64,000 nt of DNA from an uncultured Psychrosphaera sp. (GTDB lineage Bacteria; Pseudomonadota; Gammaproteobacteria; Enterobacterales; Alteromonadaceae): positions 186,001 to 250,000 of the forward strand of contig NZ_CANMSK010000002.1 in assembly GCF_947500655.1 (NCBI RefSeq), given 5' to 3'. This document shows, in pieces, positions 1-10,100 of this stretch (its first letter is position 1; every line of letters starts with the position of its first letter). Under the pieces are notes generated by a model. That model ran no database searches, had not been told where the DNA came from, and saw only the letters and a list, made by a program, of their open reading frames with translations. Made by a program: the position numbers and the translations under genes.

Positions 1-3000
1 AAAAATTCACAATATAGTTTGGAAAGAAAAAAATTAGATAGCAAAGATTTAAATTTAAAACTCAATAAACTTAAACAACGATTGAATGAAAATAGAGTAT
101 CAAAGAACCCAGGGTTACAAAAAGCTATAAACAACTTAAATCGTATGCAGACAAACAATCAAAGAAAGTACGAGTCTAATACAAAAGATATGTTAAATAG
201 GCTTAAACAAGGGAAACTACCTTTAAGCAAACAAATTAAAAACTTACAAAAAGAGCTTGATACCGTATCAAGAAATTCAAAGTTGCAAAAAGCCCTAGAT
301 AATTTAAATGCGATTAAAATAAATAATCAGGCTAACTATGATCCAAATACAAAAGAGTTACTTAAACAACTCAAACAAGATCAACAACCTTTAGCTAAAC
401 AAATTGAAAACTTAGAAAAAAAGCTTGATACAGTATCAAGAAATTCAAAGTTGCAAAAAGCCCTAGATAATTTAAATAAGATTGAAACGGATAATCAGGC
501 TAACTACGACCCAACTACAAAAGAGTTATTAAAACAACTTAATCAAGATCAACAACCTTTAGCTAAACAAATTGAAAACTTAGAAAAAGAGCTTGATACA
601 ATATCAAGAAATTCAAAGTTGGAAAAAGCCCTAGATAATTTAAATAAGATTGAAACGGATAATCAGGCTAACTACGACCAAACTACAAAAGAGTTATTAA
701 AACAACTCAACCAAGATCAACAGCCTTTAGCTAAACAAATTGAAAACTTAGAAAAAGAGCTTGATGCAATATCAAGAAACTCAAAGTTGGAAAAAGCCCT
801 AGATAATTTAAATAAGATTGAAACGGATAATCAGGCTAACTACGACCCAACTACAAAAGAGTTATTAAAACAACTCAACCAAGATCAACAGCCTTTAGAT
901 CAACAAATTGAAAACTTAGAAAAAGAGCTTGATACAATATCAAGAAACTCAAAGTTGGAAAAAGCCCTAGATAATTTAAATAAGATTGAAACGGATAATC
1001 AGGCTAACTACGACCCAATTACAAAAGAGTTATTAAAACAACTCAACCAAGATCAACAGCCTTTAGATCAACAAATAGAAGGTTTAAAAACTGAGCTGGA
1101 AAAAGCATTAAAAAATCCAGATAGCAATAATGAAGAACTGCAAAAAGCCTTAGATAATTTAAATAAAATTAAAACGGATAATCAGGCTAACTACGACCCA
1201 ATTACAAAAGAGTTATTAAAACAACTTAACCAAGATGAACAACCTTTAGCTAAACAAATAGAAGGTTTAAACGCTGAGCTGGAAAAAACATTAATCAATC
1301 CAGATATCAATGATGAAGAGGTGCAAAAAGCCTTAGATAATTTAACTAAGATTAAAACCGATAATCAGGTTAACTACGACCCAATTACAAAAGAGTTATT
1401 AAAACAACTTAACCAAGATCAACAACCTTTAGCTAAACAAATAGAAGGTTTAAAAGCTGAGCTGGAAAAAACATTAATCACTCCGGGTATCAATGATGAA
1501 GAGCTGCAAAAAGCCTTAGATAATTTAACTAAGATTGAAACGGATAATCAGGCTAACTACGATCCAATTACAAAAGAGTTATTAAAACAACTTAACCAAG
1601 ATGAACAACCTTTAGCTAAACAAATAGAAGGTTTAAAAACTGAGCTGGAAAAAGCATTAATCACTCCGGGTATCAATGATGAAGAGGTGCAAAAAGCCTT
1701 AGATAATTTAAATAAGATTAAAACGGATAATCAGGCTAACTACGACCCAACTACAAAAGAGTTATTAAAAGAACTTAATCGAGATGAACAACCTTTAGCT
1801 AAACAAATAGAAGGTTTAAAAACTGAGCTGGAAAAAGCATTAATCAATCCAGGTATCAATGATGAAGAGCTGCAAAAAGCCTTAGATAATTTAAATAAGA
1901 TTAAAACGGATAATCAGGGTAACTACGATCCAATTACAAAAGAGTTATTAAAACAACTGAACCAAGATGAACAACCTTTGGATAAGCAAATAGAAGGTTT
2001 AAAAACTGAGCTGGAAAAAGCATTAATAAATCCAGGTATCAATGATGAAAAACTGCAAAAAGCCTTAGATAATTTAAATAAGATTAAAACGGATAATCAG
2101 GCTAACTATGATCCAACTACAAAAGAGATATTAAAACAACTCAACCAAGATCAACAACCTTTAGCTAAACAAATAGAAGCTTTAACAAATGCACAGGAAA
2201 GTGAACTTAATACTCCAGATATCAATGATGAAGAACTGCAAAAAGCCTTAGATAATCTACACAATATTAAGAACAAATCTTCACAAAATGTAAATTACGT
2301 TGAGGACAAGGCTTATAAAGATCAACTGAAAGATGTATTAGACGGTATAAATAGAATAAAAGTAATTAATGATGAACTTGCAAGTAATAAAGATTCGAAG
2401 CCGGTAATAAATAATGATATAGAAAAGACTATAAAATACTTAGAAGATAAGAATAAAAATCCTAGACTTAAACCAAGTGATGACGTCCAGGTAATTCTTG
2501 ATGAGTTTAATATTAAAGATAAAGCAACGCCAGAACAGCTAAGTAATTTATATTTAAATTTATATTCTGCACCTATTGATAATGTAAATGTTTCTGAATT
2601 AAATTTTGTTATTAATAGATTGAAAGATCAAAGTGATTTAGAGAATAAAGTAAAATATATTAATGAAACCCTAGAAAAATATAATGATTCTAATAATACT
2701 TTTTCAAACGGTAATGATACTGAAAAAGATCCTAATACGGCGTCAAACAGCGAACTGGAAGGTCTTAGAAACAAAATAAAATACCTGCAAAAGAAAGTAG
2801 AAAAAAATGGAACCGTCCACTTGCCATGTATGCTTGATGATACTGGTACTGCAATCTATATATTTAAATTGTTTTTGAGGGACGATAATATCCATGTACA
2901 ACTAGGCTGGCAAGAGCAAGTGGCGGAGATGTCTAAAGACATTCCAAATCTTGATAAGTTAGTTGATCAAACTTTAACTCTGAATAGGTTTATGGAACTT

Positions 3001-3147
3001 ACTAAACCTATTTTCAAACAGAGTATACAAAATGAATGTAGACAGTTCGTATATTTAGAAGATGAAACTATTAGTAAAAAAGAATATAAAAGAAAGACTC
3101 TAACAATACAGCATCATTTCTATAAATATATCGATCATGCTTGGTAA
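1..3147 (+). CDS. Coiled-coil repeat protein, 5'-truncated by the window edge
   Basis: The reading frame is open from base 1 with no stop upstream, so the gene very probably begins before the window; the TTG at 19 is only the first possible start codon inside it. The visible part is about 1,045 residues, very rich in K, N, Q, E and L, and clearly alpha-helical. It holds about twelve tandem units that share the core ALDNLNKI..DNQANYD and KELLKQLNQD, plus a degenerate thirteenth. The first units are 56 residues long and linked by DTISRNSK; from about residue 340 they are 61 residues long and linked by INPGINDEE. A non-repeat C-terminal domain of about 130 residues follows, with cysteines in LPCMLDD and NECRQFVYL. 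That domain loosely recalls C-terminal domains of coiled-coil proteins found near MotA/OmpA-like genes, but this is a weak memory-based match. No signal peptide can be judged. Function unknown. Confidence 0.85.
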   Translation, partial: KNSQYSLERKKLDSKDLNLKLNKLKQRLNENRVSKNPGLQKAINNLNRMQTNNQRKYESNTKDMLNRLKQGKLPLSKQIKNLQKELDTVSRNSKLQKALDNLNAIKINNQANYDPNTKELLKQLKQDQQPLAKQIENLEKKLDTVSRNSKLQKALDNLNKIETDNQANYDPTTKELLKQLNQDQQPLAKQIENLEKELDTISRNSKLEKALDNLNKIETDNQANYDQTTKELLKQLNQDQQPLAKQIENLEKELDAISRNSKLEKALDNLNKIETDNQANYDPTTKELLKQLNQDQQPLDQQIENLEKELDTISRNSKLEKALDNLNKIETDNQANYDPITKELLKQLNQDQQPLDQQIEGLKTELEKALKNPDSNNEELQKALDNLNKIKTDNQANYDPITKELLKQLNQDEQPLAKQIEGLNAELEKTLINPDINDEEVQKALDNLTKIKTDNQVNYDPITKELLKQLNQDQQPLAKQIEGLKAELEKTLITPGINDEELQKALDNLTKIETDNQANYDPITKELLKQLNQDEQPLAKQIEGLKTELEKALITPGINDEEVQKALDNLNKIKTDNQANYDPTTKELLKELNRDEQPLAKQIEGLKTELEKALINPGINDEELQKALDNLNKIKTDNQGNYDPITKELLKQLNQDEQPLDKQIEGLKTELEKALINPGINDEKLQKALDNLNKIKTDNQANYDPTTKEILKQLNQDQQPLAKQIEALTNAQESELNTPDINDEELQKALDNLHNIKNKSSQNVNYVEDKAYKDQLKDVLDGINRIKVINDELASNKDSKPVINNDIEKTIKYLEDKNKNPRLKPSDDVQVILDEFNIKDKATPEQLSNLYLNLYSAPIDNVNVSELNFVINRLKDQSDLENKVKYINETLEKYNDSNNTFSNGNDTEKDPNTASNSELEGLRNKIKYLQKKVEKNGTVHLPCMLDDTGTAIYIFKLFLRDDNIHVQLGWQEQVAEMSKDIPNLDKLVDQTLTLNRFMELTKPIFKQSIQNECRQFVYLEDETISKKEYKRKTLTIQHHFYKYIDHAW
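286..2270 (+). repeat. In-frame tandem repeats of 168 and 183 bp
   Basis: The repeats encode the helical units of the coiled-coil protein. The distance between equivalent codons is 168 bp in the 5' half (286 to 454) and 183 bp in the 3' half (1141 to 1324). Neighbouring units are nearly identical at DNA level, which indicates recent expansion or gene conversion. Both lengths are multiples of three, so changes in copy number keep the frame. Confidence 0.9.
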
Positions 3148-3186
3148 TTTTTTTATTACTTGATATACAACAATAAAACAGACTCA

Positions 3187-3494
3187 ATGGACGACAAGCA
3201 ACTCACCGCAATGCGGGGTAGTAAAATTGATTTTGTATTCCAGTTTCATCATCTTACTTCTGCATTTAGCGTATTTAACAATGCGCTGATGCCATTAATG
3301 TTAACTCAAGGTAAGCCGAACCCATCGGCAACCTAGACACCCGCACCGGAAGTGTCTGAGCTATTTCGTAAAGTTAATAAAAAACGTGGTTGTGCAATAC
3401 TGTTAGTTACGCACGACCCACGTTTATCCGCAGATTGGACCGCACCATTAACTTAGTGGATGGCCGCATAGAAAGTGACTCGCCAAACACATAA
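3187..3494 (+). pseudogene. lolD: Decayed lolD-like ABC transporter ATPase fragment
   Basis: Joining three frames recovers an ABC ATPase. The first frame reads MDDKQLTAMRGSKIDFVFQF then HHL and a region ending PLMLTQGKP, which resembles the Q-loop region of LolD. A second frame gives AEPIGNLDTRTGSV, matching the Walker B/D-loop consensus DEPTGNLD. The first frame then gives SELFRKVNKKRG and LLVTHDPRLSA, the H-loop region. A last frame gives DRTINLVDGRIESD and a stop at 3492. The Walker A half is missing, the segment between Q-loop and Walker B is deleted, and there are at least two frameshifts. It cannot encode a working ATPase; the order of the motifs makes the origin secure. A functional lolD is expected elsewhere in the genome. 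Confidence 0.8.
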
Positions 3495-3583
3495 AAAAAC
3501 AGCAAATAACTATTGCTCTGTTCAGTACATGTAACTGCGGCAATGATTGCGTTGTATTGAGGAATCAAAGACAGAGGAATAAA

Positions 3584-3708
3584 AGAGACACCCACTTTAA
3601 TTTGATAGTTTGTGGAGTGAATTTAACTTTACCTTGCCTATTAGTAGCACATCGTTTTTTATTTCTTTTAACAATTCAATTAATATTTAAGGTGGGTGTC
3701 TCTGTTGA
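3584..3708. repeat. Small inverted-repeat element (AGAGACACCCAC family)
   Basis: AGAGACACCCACTTTAA at 3584-3600 faces its inverted copy TTAAGGTGGGTGTCTCTGTT at 3687-3706, enclosing about 85 bp with no coding capacity. The same motif recurs three times near 23.5-24.0 kb. It looks like a non-autonomous, REP- or MITE-like element; no transposase is present in the window. Confidence 0.6.
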
Positions 3709-3734
3709 GAAGGTTGCAAAATGATTCTGACAAA

Positions 3735-3794
3735 AAGGCCGCTGTTTACATCAATCCAAGTACTTTATCTTGAGTTAATATAAACAGCGGCCTT
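3735..3794 (-). terminator. Long hairpin downstream of the 606-residue lipoprotein gene
   Basis: AAGGCCGCTGTTTA (3735-3748) pairs exactly with TAAACAGCGGCCTT (3781-3794). Read on the minus strand, the 3' arm runs straight into a T-rich tract, so it probably ends transcription of the lipoprotein gene. The loop of about 32 bases is longer than usual. Confidence 0.6.
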
Positions 3795-3846
3795 ATGTTT
3801 TTGTAAAAAAAGCTTGTAAGTGGTGCTTTTCGCTAAAAACTATTTT

Positions 3847-3918
3847 TATAGCTTATAGCTTATAGCTTATAGCTTATAGCTTATAGCTTATAGCTTATAG
3901 CTTATAGCTTATAGCTTA
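3847..3918. repeat. 7-bp tandem repeat (TATAGCT), about ten copies
   Basis: Perfect head-to-tail copies of TATAGCT run from 3847 and finish at the stop codon (3916-3918) of the minus-strand lipoprotein gene, which is itself formed by repeat sequence. Slippage would leave the protein almost unchanged but would alter its 3' untranslated region. Confidence 0.9.
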
Positions 3919-5736
3919 ATCAACTGTACCAGTCGCTACTTTAGCGTAATCACCAGATACTGGGTCAATAACTAATAACTTGTTAGTCCCGTCAGCATCT
4001 CTACCAGCGGCAATAACCACATTACGTGTTGAGTCATAATGAAGACCAATTAATGGTGTTAGTGAATTGCTAACACTTTCCACACTAAATAAGTTTTCTA
4101 TTACGATGGTTTCGGTATTATTTATACTGTCTAATTTCATTAGGTGACCATTGCCGTTAACAATAAACATTTCTCCATCTGCTTCGTTTATTGCTAAATC
4201 AGAAACTGGAGAGCCACCATTACTTTCATCATCACTGTCATAGACATTAGTAGTTGTTGTACCATCAAATTTATCTATTAGAACGTTATTCGATGTAGAA
4301 GCACCTTCAGAGTAATAAATGTCATCGCTAATAGAAGCAACCGCGACAGATAATATTCCGTTTGTTGACGTCTCGATAACGGTACGTTCACCATCATCTA
4401 AGTCAACATTACTAATTGTTTTATTGTTAAAATCAGCAACATATAAAAGGTCGTTATTGACGTCATAAAAGATATCTAGGATCAATTCTGGAGTGTCTCC
4501 ACCACCAAGGTTTTCATTAGATACTTCAGTTTCTTGGTAAGTTTCCAAGTCAATTTTAGATACACCGTTTTGATAACTCACTAGTAAGTCATTAGAAGAG
4601 GTGTCTAAGGTTATACTTGTAGGTGCTTGTCCTAAATGAGCAAAGTCAGCAGCTCGTGTAAAAGTAATATCTGAGTTTTCAAAAGTATTAATGTTGAAGT
4701 GTTTAAACTCAACAGAAGTCCCTTCTGATGATACATAAATATCACCCGTTGATTCACTCACCGCAATATCAGAAATACTATCGTCAATTGATGTGTCATA
4801 TAATGTTTTAATTAGCATGATTTCTTCATAGTTAATGAAGCCATCTGCTGATGTTGCTACAACTTTAATCTCTGAATTGTCAGTAATTGTTGCATCTTCA
4901 ACACGCCAAGTGCTGTTAGTAACTGTCGCTTCATGCTCTAAACCATCAACAAAAACAATAACGCTATCTAGTGTGCTACCAGAAGCAGCCTCTACATTAC
5001 CGAACATATCAATTGTGTCGGCACTATAGACACCCAAAGCTAATGGGAATGATAATGAGACATCAGGTGCAAATGCAGAGATTAAATCAATTTCAACTGA
5101 ATCCGTATCTGTTGCGCCGTCATTATCTGTTACGGTAACTGAAAACTTAAGTGAACTCTGTGTTGTTATGTTATCTGGTGCTGTAAATGTTACCTCAGCA
5201 CTGTCTGCGTTTGTTAAAGTAACAGCAATACCAGATGTTTGTTCCCATGCATAAGAAACAATTGACCCAGTTATATTGCCATCTTCAGCAATGGCATTTA
5301 ATGTTACCGTTGTGCCTTCTTTAGCTGTGTTAGGGGCATTAACTTCAACAGTAGGATTAGCTATTTTGTCACTAACTGTAATGGTAAATTCATCTGTTAC
5401 AGATTCTGTCTCTGTAGAACAAGTGATAGTTATACTTGCTACACCAGGTTCGTCAGGTGAGCCGAATACTTTATCTCCGCCCAATATACTTAGCCCTGCG
5501 ACAAGGCTAGCTTGAGTTACTTGAAGTGTAATATCTTCACCAGCAGCTGCACTACAAATATCAGTAGGTAAATCAAAGCTGAATAAAGTGTCAACGGTTG
5601 CTGTTTGATCTGGAATTGGGTTCACAACAGATAGTGCTGTTACTTCAGGAGTTTCATCGTCACCGCCGCCGCCACAACCTGCAAGCGCTAAGCTTAGTGA
5701 TAAAAATAAAGGTTTGTATAATTTATAAGAAGTCAT
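3916..5736 (-). CDS. Large lipoprotein with PKD/cadherin-like and beta-propeller-like regions
   Basis: A 606-residue lipoprotein. The signal peptide ends in a lipobox LALAGC with Cys21, followed by a GGGG and acidic linker. Residues about 35-125 look like a dystroglycan/cadherin-type Ig-like domain (PIPDQTATVDTLFSF). Residues about 130-215 resemble a PKD/REJ domain (YAWEQTSG, VTVTDNDGATDTDSVEIDL). The C-terminal half, from about 310, has repeating strands such as ISDIAVSESTGDIYVSS and VSDLAINEADGEMFIV, which fit an NHL/SMP30-like propeller. A surface or periplasmic binding role is likely but the ligand is unknown. It stands alone, with a terminator-like hairpin downstream. Confidence 0.8.
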   Translation of the reverse strand: MTSYKLYKPLFLSLSLALAGCGGGGDDETPEVTALSVVNPIPDQTATVDTLFSFDLPTDICSAAAGEDITLQVTQASLVAGLSILGGDKVFGSPDEPGVASITITCSTETESVTDEFTITVSDKIANPTVEVNAPNTAKEGTTVTLNAIAEDGNITGSIVSYAWEQTSGIAVTLTNADSAEVTFTAPDNITTQSSLKFSVTVTDNDGATDTDSVEIDLISAFAPDVSLSFPLALGVYSADTIDMFGNVEAASGSTLDSVIVFVDGLEHEATVTNSTWRVEDATITDNSEIKVVATSADGFINYEEIMLIKTLYDTSIDDSISDIAVSESTGDIYVSSEGTSVEFKHFNINTFENSDITFTRAADFAHLGQAPTSITLDTSSNDLLVSYQNGVSKIDLETYQETEVSNENLGGGDTPELILDIFYDVNNDLLYVADFNNKTISNVDLDDGERTVIETSTNGILSVAVASISDDIYYSEGASTSNNVLIDKFDGTTTTNVYDSDDESNGGSPVSDLAINEADGEMFIVNGNGHLMKLDSINNTETIVIENLFSVESVSNSLTPLIGLHYDSTRNVVIAAGRDADGTNKLLVIDPVSGDYAKVATGTVD

Positions 5737-5894
5737 TGATTATCCTTATTGATATTGAAAGTATTGTCCGTAAAAAACAATGTTTAATTGCGGCGTATAT
5801 TAAGTGACTCTGTATTGTTCTCAAACAGTTAAATATACATTTGGAGTTATTTAGGGGTTTCCCCTATGATAAAAACTTAAGAAAATAATAAAGC

Positions 5895-5942
5895 CTGTTT
5901 ACCTTTGTTTAACGCACGTTACCGGAAATGAAAGGTAAACAG
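5895..5942. repeat. Short inverted repeat with MITE-like ends
   Basis: CTGTTTACCTTT (5895-5906) and AAAGGTAAACAG (5931-5942) are perfect inverted copies and match the terminal sequence of the larger element at 15067-15348. It may be a shrunken relative of that element. It lies between divergent genes in the 348-bp gap at 5737-6084, which otherwise holds only their promoters and the palindrome at 6036. Confidence 0.55.
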
Positions 5943-6035
5943 ATCTTAAGAAACCTGTTATAAATAAATTAGTATTTTGTATATTAGTTAATTCTAATAT
6001 ATAATGGTTTTTATTATTTAATAAATCTTGGTCTA

Positions 6036-6060
6036 TTATTTTGACAGGCAGTCAAAATAA
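6036..6060. promoter_or_regulatory. Perfect palindrome, probable operator of the RND operon
   Basis: TTATTTTGAC-aggca-GTCAAAATAA has two exact 10-bp arms and ends 24 bp before the adaptor ATG. The core TTTTGAC...GTCAAAA resembles operators of TetR-family repressors that control RND pumps. No tetR gene is adjacent, so the regulator would have to act from elsewhere. Confidence 0.55.
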
Positions 6061-6084
6061 CCACTAATTAAAAGTAGAATTATT

Positions 6085-7140
6085 ATGAAAATTAGACACT
6101 TATTAACCACATTCATTGCTGTATTAAGTACAGTAGTTGTAAGTTCGGCAGCAGTTGCACAAGACATAGAATTTGTTACGGTTAAGCGCATCCAGGCAGA
6201 CTCAAAAGTTGTATTAAACGGGCATGTTGAAGCAATTAATGAAGCTACTGTTTCTGCTCAGGTTAATGCCAAAGTTAAAAAAATTCATGTAGATGTAGAC
6301 GACCAAGTTGCGATAGGTAAAGTGCTGATTGAATTGGACGACTCAGAACTAAAAGCGCAACTGGCTAAAGCAAATGCGTCACTTAAAGTAGCGCAGGCAA
6401 ATGAGGCGCAAGCTAAAAGTGAATTTAAACGATTAAATGGTTTGGCGGCAGACAGTTTTGTTAGCCAAAACGATATAACCAAAGCGGCTAGTGCAGTAGA
6501 AGTTGCTAGTGCCAATATTAGTTTAGCTAAAGCTCAAATCTCAGAAGTAAAACAACAACTTAGTTATACAACTATTATTGCTCCATATTCTGGCGTGGTA
6601 ACGGCGCGTCATATTGAAGTGGGCGAAACTGCAAACTTTGGTCAGGCTTTGTTGACAGGTTTTGCATTAAACCAAAATCGACTAATAGTGAATGTGCCAA
6701 ATTCACTAATTACGGATATAGAAGCAACAAAAACGTTATTGGCGCAAACCAGTAACGGTAACTGGAAAGAATTGAAAAATTTAACCATAGCGCCAAGCTT
6801 AGATAGCCAAACTCATACCATTTTAGTTAGAGCAAATATTAATAAAGATAACTTTAACCAACGCCCCGGTAGCTTTATTAAAGTGGCGGTTAAAACTGAT
6901 CCTCGCTCTGCGTTAGTTGTGCCAAGTAGTGCTGTGTTTAGCCAAGGTGACTTATCTGCTGTTTACGTAAAATTAGATGACACTTATGCATTACGTCAGG
7001 TGCTTCTAGGTGAAAAAATAGCAGGTGAACAATCATCAACTGGAAAAAGCAGCCAACTAATTGAGATTATATCTGGGTTGTCAGTAACAGATAAAGTAGC
7101 TGAAAACGGCGCGAAACTGCTTTCGTCAGAATCTGAGTAA
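6085..7140 (+). CDS. RND efflux periplasmic adaptor (membrane fusion) subunit
   Basis: A 351-residue HlyD/AcrA-type adaptor that links an inner-membrane RND pump to an outer-membrane channel. A signal peptide ends near residue 25 (SAAVAQD). A lipoyl/barrel-sandwich half (GHVEAINEATVSAQVNAKV, with the return strand TTIIAPYSGVVTARHIEVGE) flanks an alanine-rich helical hairpin at about residues 90-150. The beta-barrel domain contains RPGSFIKVAVK. The stop is 11 bp before the permease ATG, so the two form an operon. No outer-membrane TolC partner is encoded next to them. Substrate unknown. Confidence 0.9.
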   Translation: MKIRHLLTTFIAVLSTVVVSSAAVAQDIEFVTVKRIQADSKVVLNGHVEAINEATVSAQVNAKVKKIHVDVDDQVAIGKVLIELDDSELKAQLAKANASLKVAQANEAQAKSEFKRLNGLAADSFVSQNDITKAASAVEVASANISLAKAQISEVKQQLSYTTIIAPYSGVVTARHIEVGETANFGQALLTGFALNQNRLIVNVPNSLITDIEATKTLLAQTSNGNWKELKNLTIAPSLDSQTHTILVRANINKDNFNQRPGSFIKVAVKTDPRSALVVPSSAVFSQGDLSAVYVKLDDTYALRQVLLGEKIAGEQSSTGKSSQLIEIISGLSVTDKVAENGAKLLSSESE

Positions 7141-7151
7141 AGGTGAATAAT

Positions 7152-10100
7152 ATGGGAATTTCAGGACGTATCGCCAAGCTGTCGCTCAATAATCCAATTA
7201 CACCTTTGTTTGGGATCATGATTGTTATTTTAGGGTTAATTGCGATTTTAATTACCCCAAAAGAAGAAGATCCACAAATTAACGTGACTATGGTTGATGT
7301 ATTTATTTCGGCTCCGGGTTTAAGTAGTGGTGAAGTAGAACAACAAATCTCGATAAAAGCTGAAAATGCTATGTCGCAAATGGCGGGTGTTGAAGACGTT
7401 TACAGTGTCTCTATGCAAGGTCGTTCAGTTATTACAGTACAATTTACTGTTGGTATTAAACGTCAAGAAGCCTTGGTTAAAACATGGAACCAAGTGATGA
7501 CAGAATTGTATTGGCCATCACAATATGGTGTAGGTCAAACAGCCGTTAGGGCAAGAGGAATAAATGATGTTCCGATTGTTAGCCTTACTTTTTGGAGTGA
7601 CGATCCTAACGTTAGTCAAACTCAAGTTGGTCAAGTTGCTACATCTGTTAGCCAAGTATTGCAACGTGTTGAAGGCAGCCGAAATATTGAAACGGTTGGA
7701 TATGCACAAAATGCAGTAAATGTGAAAATTGACCCAGTAAAAGCGGCTGCATTTGGTGTGGATGTTAGAGCTGTGTTAAGCGCCATGCAGCAATTTGGTG
7801 GACATTCACCAGAGTTACCAATTCAAACTGATAATAAAGATGTGGTTGTGGCGATAGGCCAATTTTTAACATCTGAACAAGATGTAAAAGACTTAGTAGT
7901 GTTTTCAAAACTAGATTCAAAAAAAGACGCTCAAGGGACCAAATTAGTTTATTTACGCGATATTGCCGACATTAGTTTGTCCAGCATAAAACCAACCAGT
8001 TATGTTCAAATGGGCTTTGGTCAAGCATCGGTTGAAAGTACCGGTTTACATTCTGCGGTTACCTTAAGTGTAGCCAAACAAGAAGGTAGAAATGCGATTG
8101 ATGTCGCAAACGCGGTACTGGACACGGCAGAGGCATTAAAAGGCAAAATTATACCCGATAATATTCAATATAGTGTTACCCGTAATAGCGGTTTAACCGC
8201 ACAGCAAAAAGCCAATAAACTGATTCAAAAACTGCTGTTTGCTACCATGGCTGTTGTAGTTTTGGTGTTGTTTTTCTTAGGTAAACGCGCGGCGATTATT
8301 GTTGGATTAGCGGTTGGTCTTACGTTATTAATTACCTTGTTTTCCTCTTGGGCTTGGGGCTTTACCTTAAATAGGATCTCCTTGTTCGCCCTCATCTTCT
8401 CAATTGGTATCTTGGTGGATGACGCTATTGTTGTGGTGGAAAATATCCATCGCCGTCAACACTCTCATCCTGAAGAGTCGTTAGTTGAGTTAATTCCTAA
8501 AGCGGTTGATGAAGTGGGTGGCTCAACTATTTTGGCTACCTTTACCGTTATCGCGGCTTTGTTACCTATGGCGTTTGTGTCTGGTTTAATGGGGCCGTAC
8601 ATGAGCCCTATTCCGATTAATGCCAGTACTGGCATGTTGTTGTCTCTGGTTATTGCTTTCACCATTACACCTTGGTTAGCGGTACGTTTATTAAAAGGTG
8701 AGCATAAAGATGATAATACTGACGATAAAACTGTAGTAGGTGATAACAATGCACAGGATAAAGAGTCAGGCGATATTATTGGTCGTATAGCGGGTAATTT
8801 TTTAAGTAAATTTATTACTGCAAAAGACTCACTGACTAATCAGTGGAAGTTGTTTGCTGGCATAGTGATATTAATGATCGCCGTAATGGTATTGCCTGTA
8901 ACAGGTTTAGTGTTATTAAAAATGTTACCGTTTGATAATAAGGCGACCATGGAAATTGCCGTTGATATGCCAGAGGGCACAACGGTTGAAACTACCCTGG
9001 CTGCGTTACAAGAAATGTCGTCTGAATTGGCTAAACAAGATTACGTGGTGAATTATCAGTTATATGCTGGAACCAATGCGCCAATTACTTTTAACGGTTT
9101 GGTGCGTCAGTACTATATGCGTGCAATGTCGCACCAAGGTGAGATCACGTTAACTATTGTTGGCAACAAAGAACGTGACGAAGGTAGCCATGACTTAGCC
9201 AAACAAATGCGTTCGCTGTTATTGCCGATAGCCAATAAACTTAATGCCAACTTTAAAATGGTGGAAGAGCCTTCAGGTCCTCCAACGTTAGCACCAATTG
9301 TGGCAGAAGTGTATGGTCCAGACCAAGCTAGCCGTGAACAAACTGCAAGTGCTCTGTTAAATGCATTTAATACAACAGATGAAATTGTGGATACCGACAC
9401 CACAATTGCAGCGCAACAAGTTAAATGGCAAGTTGTGATTAATGAACAACGCGCGCAGCAACTTGGAATTGTAAAGTCACAAGCGCAAAGCATGTTGTAT
9501 CAATTGTTGTCAGAAGATCCAATTGGCTATTTACATGACAGATTAGGCAATACGCCAACACCAATTATTGTGTCTGCTGATGTTTCTTATAAGGCAAATA
9601 TGCAAGCTTGGTTGAATACTAAAATGGCAAATGACCAAGGGTTATTAGTGCCATTAAGTGAATTTGTTGAGATAGTGCAAGTAACACAAGACCAACCTAT
9701 TTATCATAAAAACTTACGCCCTGTGATTTACGTTATGGCTGATATGGCTGGTGAAACAGATAGTCCGCTATATGGCATGTTTGAAGCTGGCGCTTCGTTT
9801 TCAGAGCAAAATCCAGGTGTTGAAATATTTTATACCCAAGCACCAGATCAAGCTTATACCAATGCAATAAAATGGGATGGTGAATGGCAAATAACCTACG
9901 AGACATTTCGTGATATGGGTATAGCTTATGGCGTAGGTTTATTACTGATTTACTTGTTAATTGTGGGGCAGTTTAAAAACTACCGTTTACCATTAATTAT
10001 AATGGCGCCAATACCGTTAACTATGATTGGTATATTCCCAGGTCATTGGATAATGGACGCTAAATTTACCGCGCCATCTATGATCGGCATGATTGCACTA

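Noticed and set aside
286..2270. CRISPR array
   Set aside because: Units of 168/183 bp are coding and contiguous with no spacers.
3407..3595. 62-codon minus-strand frame
   Set aside because: It overlaps the lolD relic and the inverted repeat; its first residues come from the repeat motif.
3847..3918. CRISPR or origin iterons
   Set aside because: A 7-bp unit without spacers and with no replication gene nearby; simple tandem repeat.
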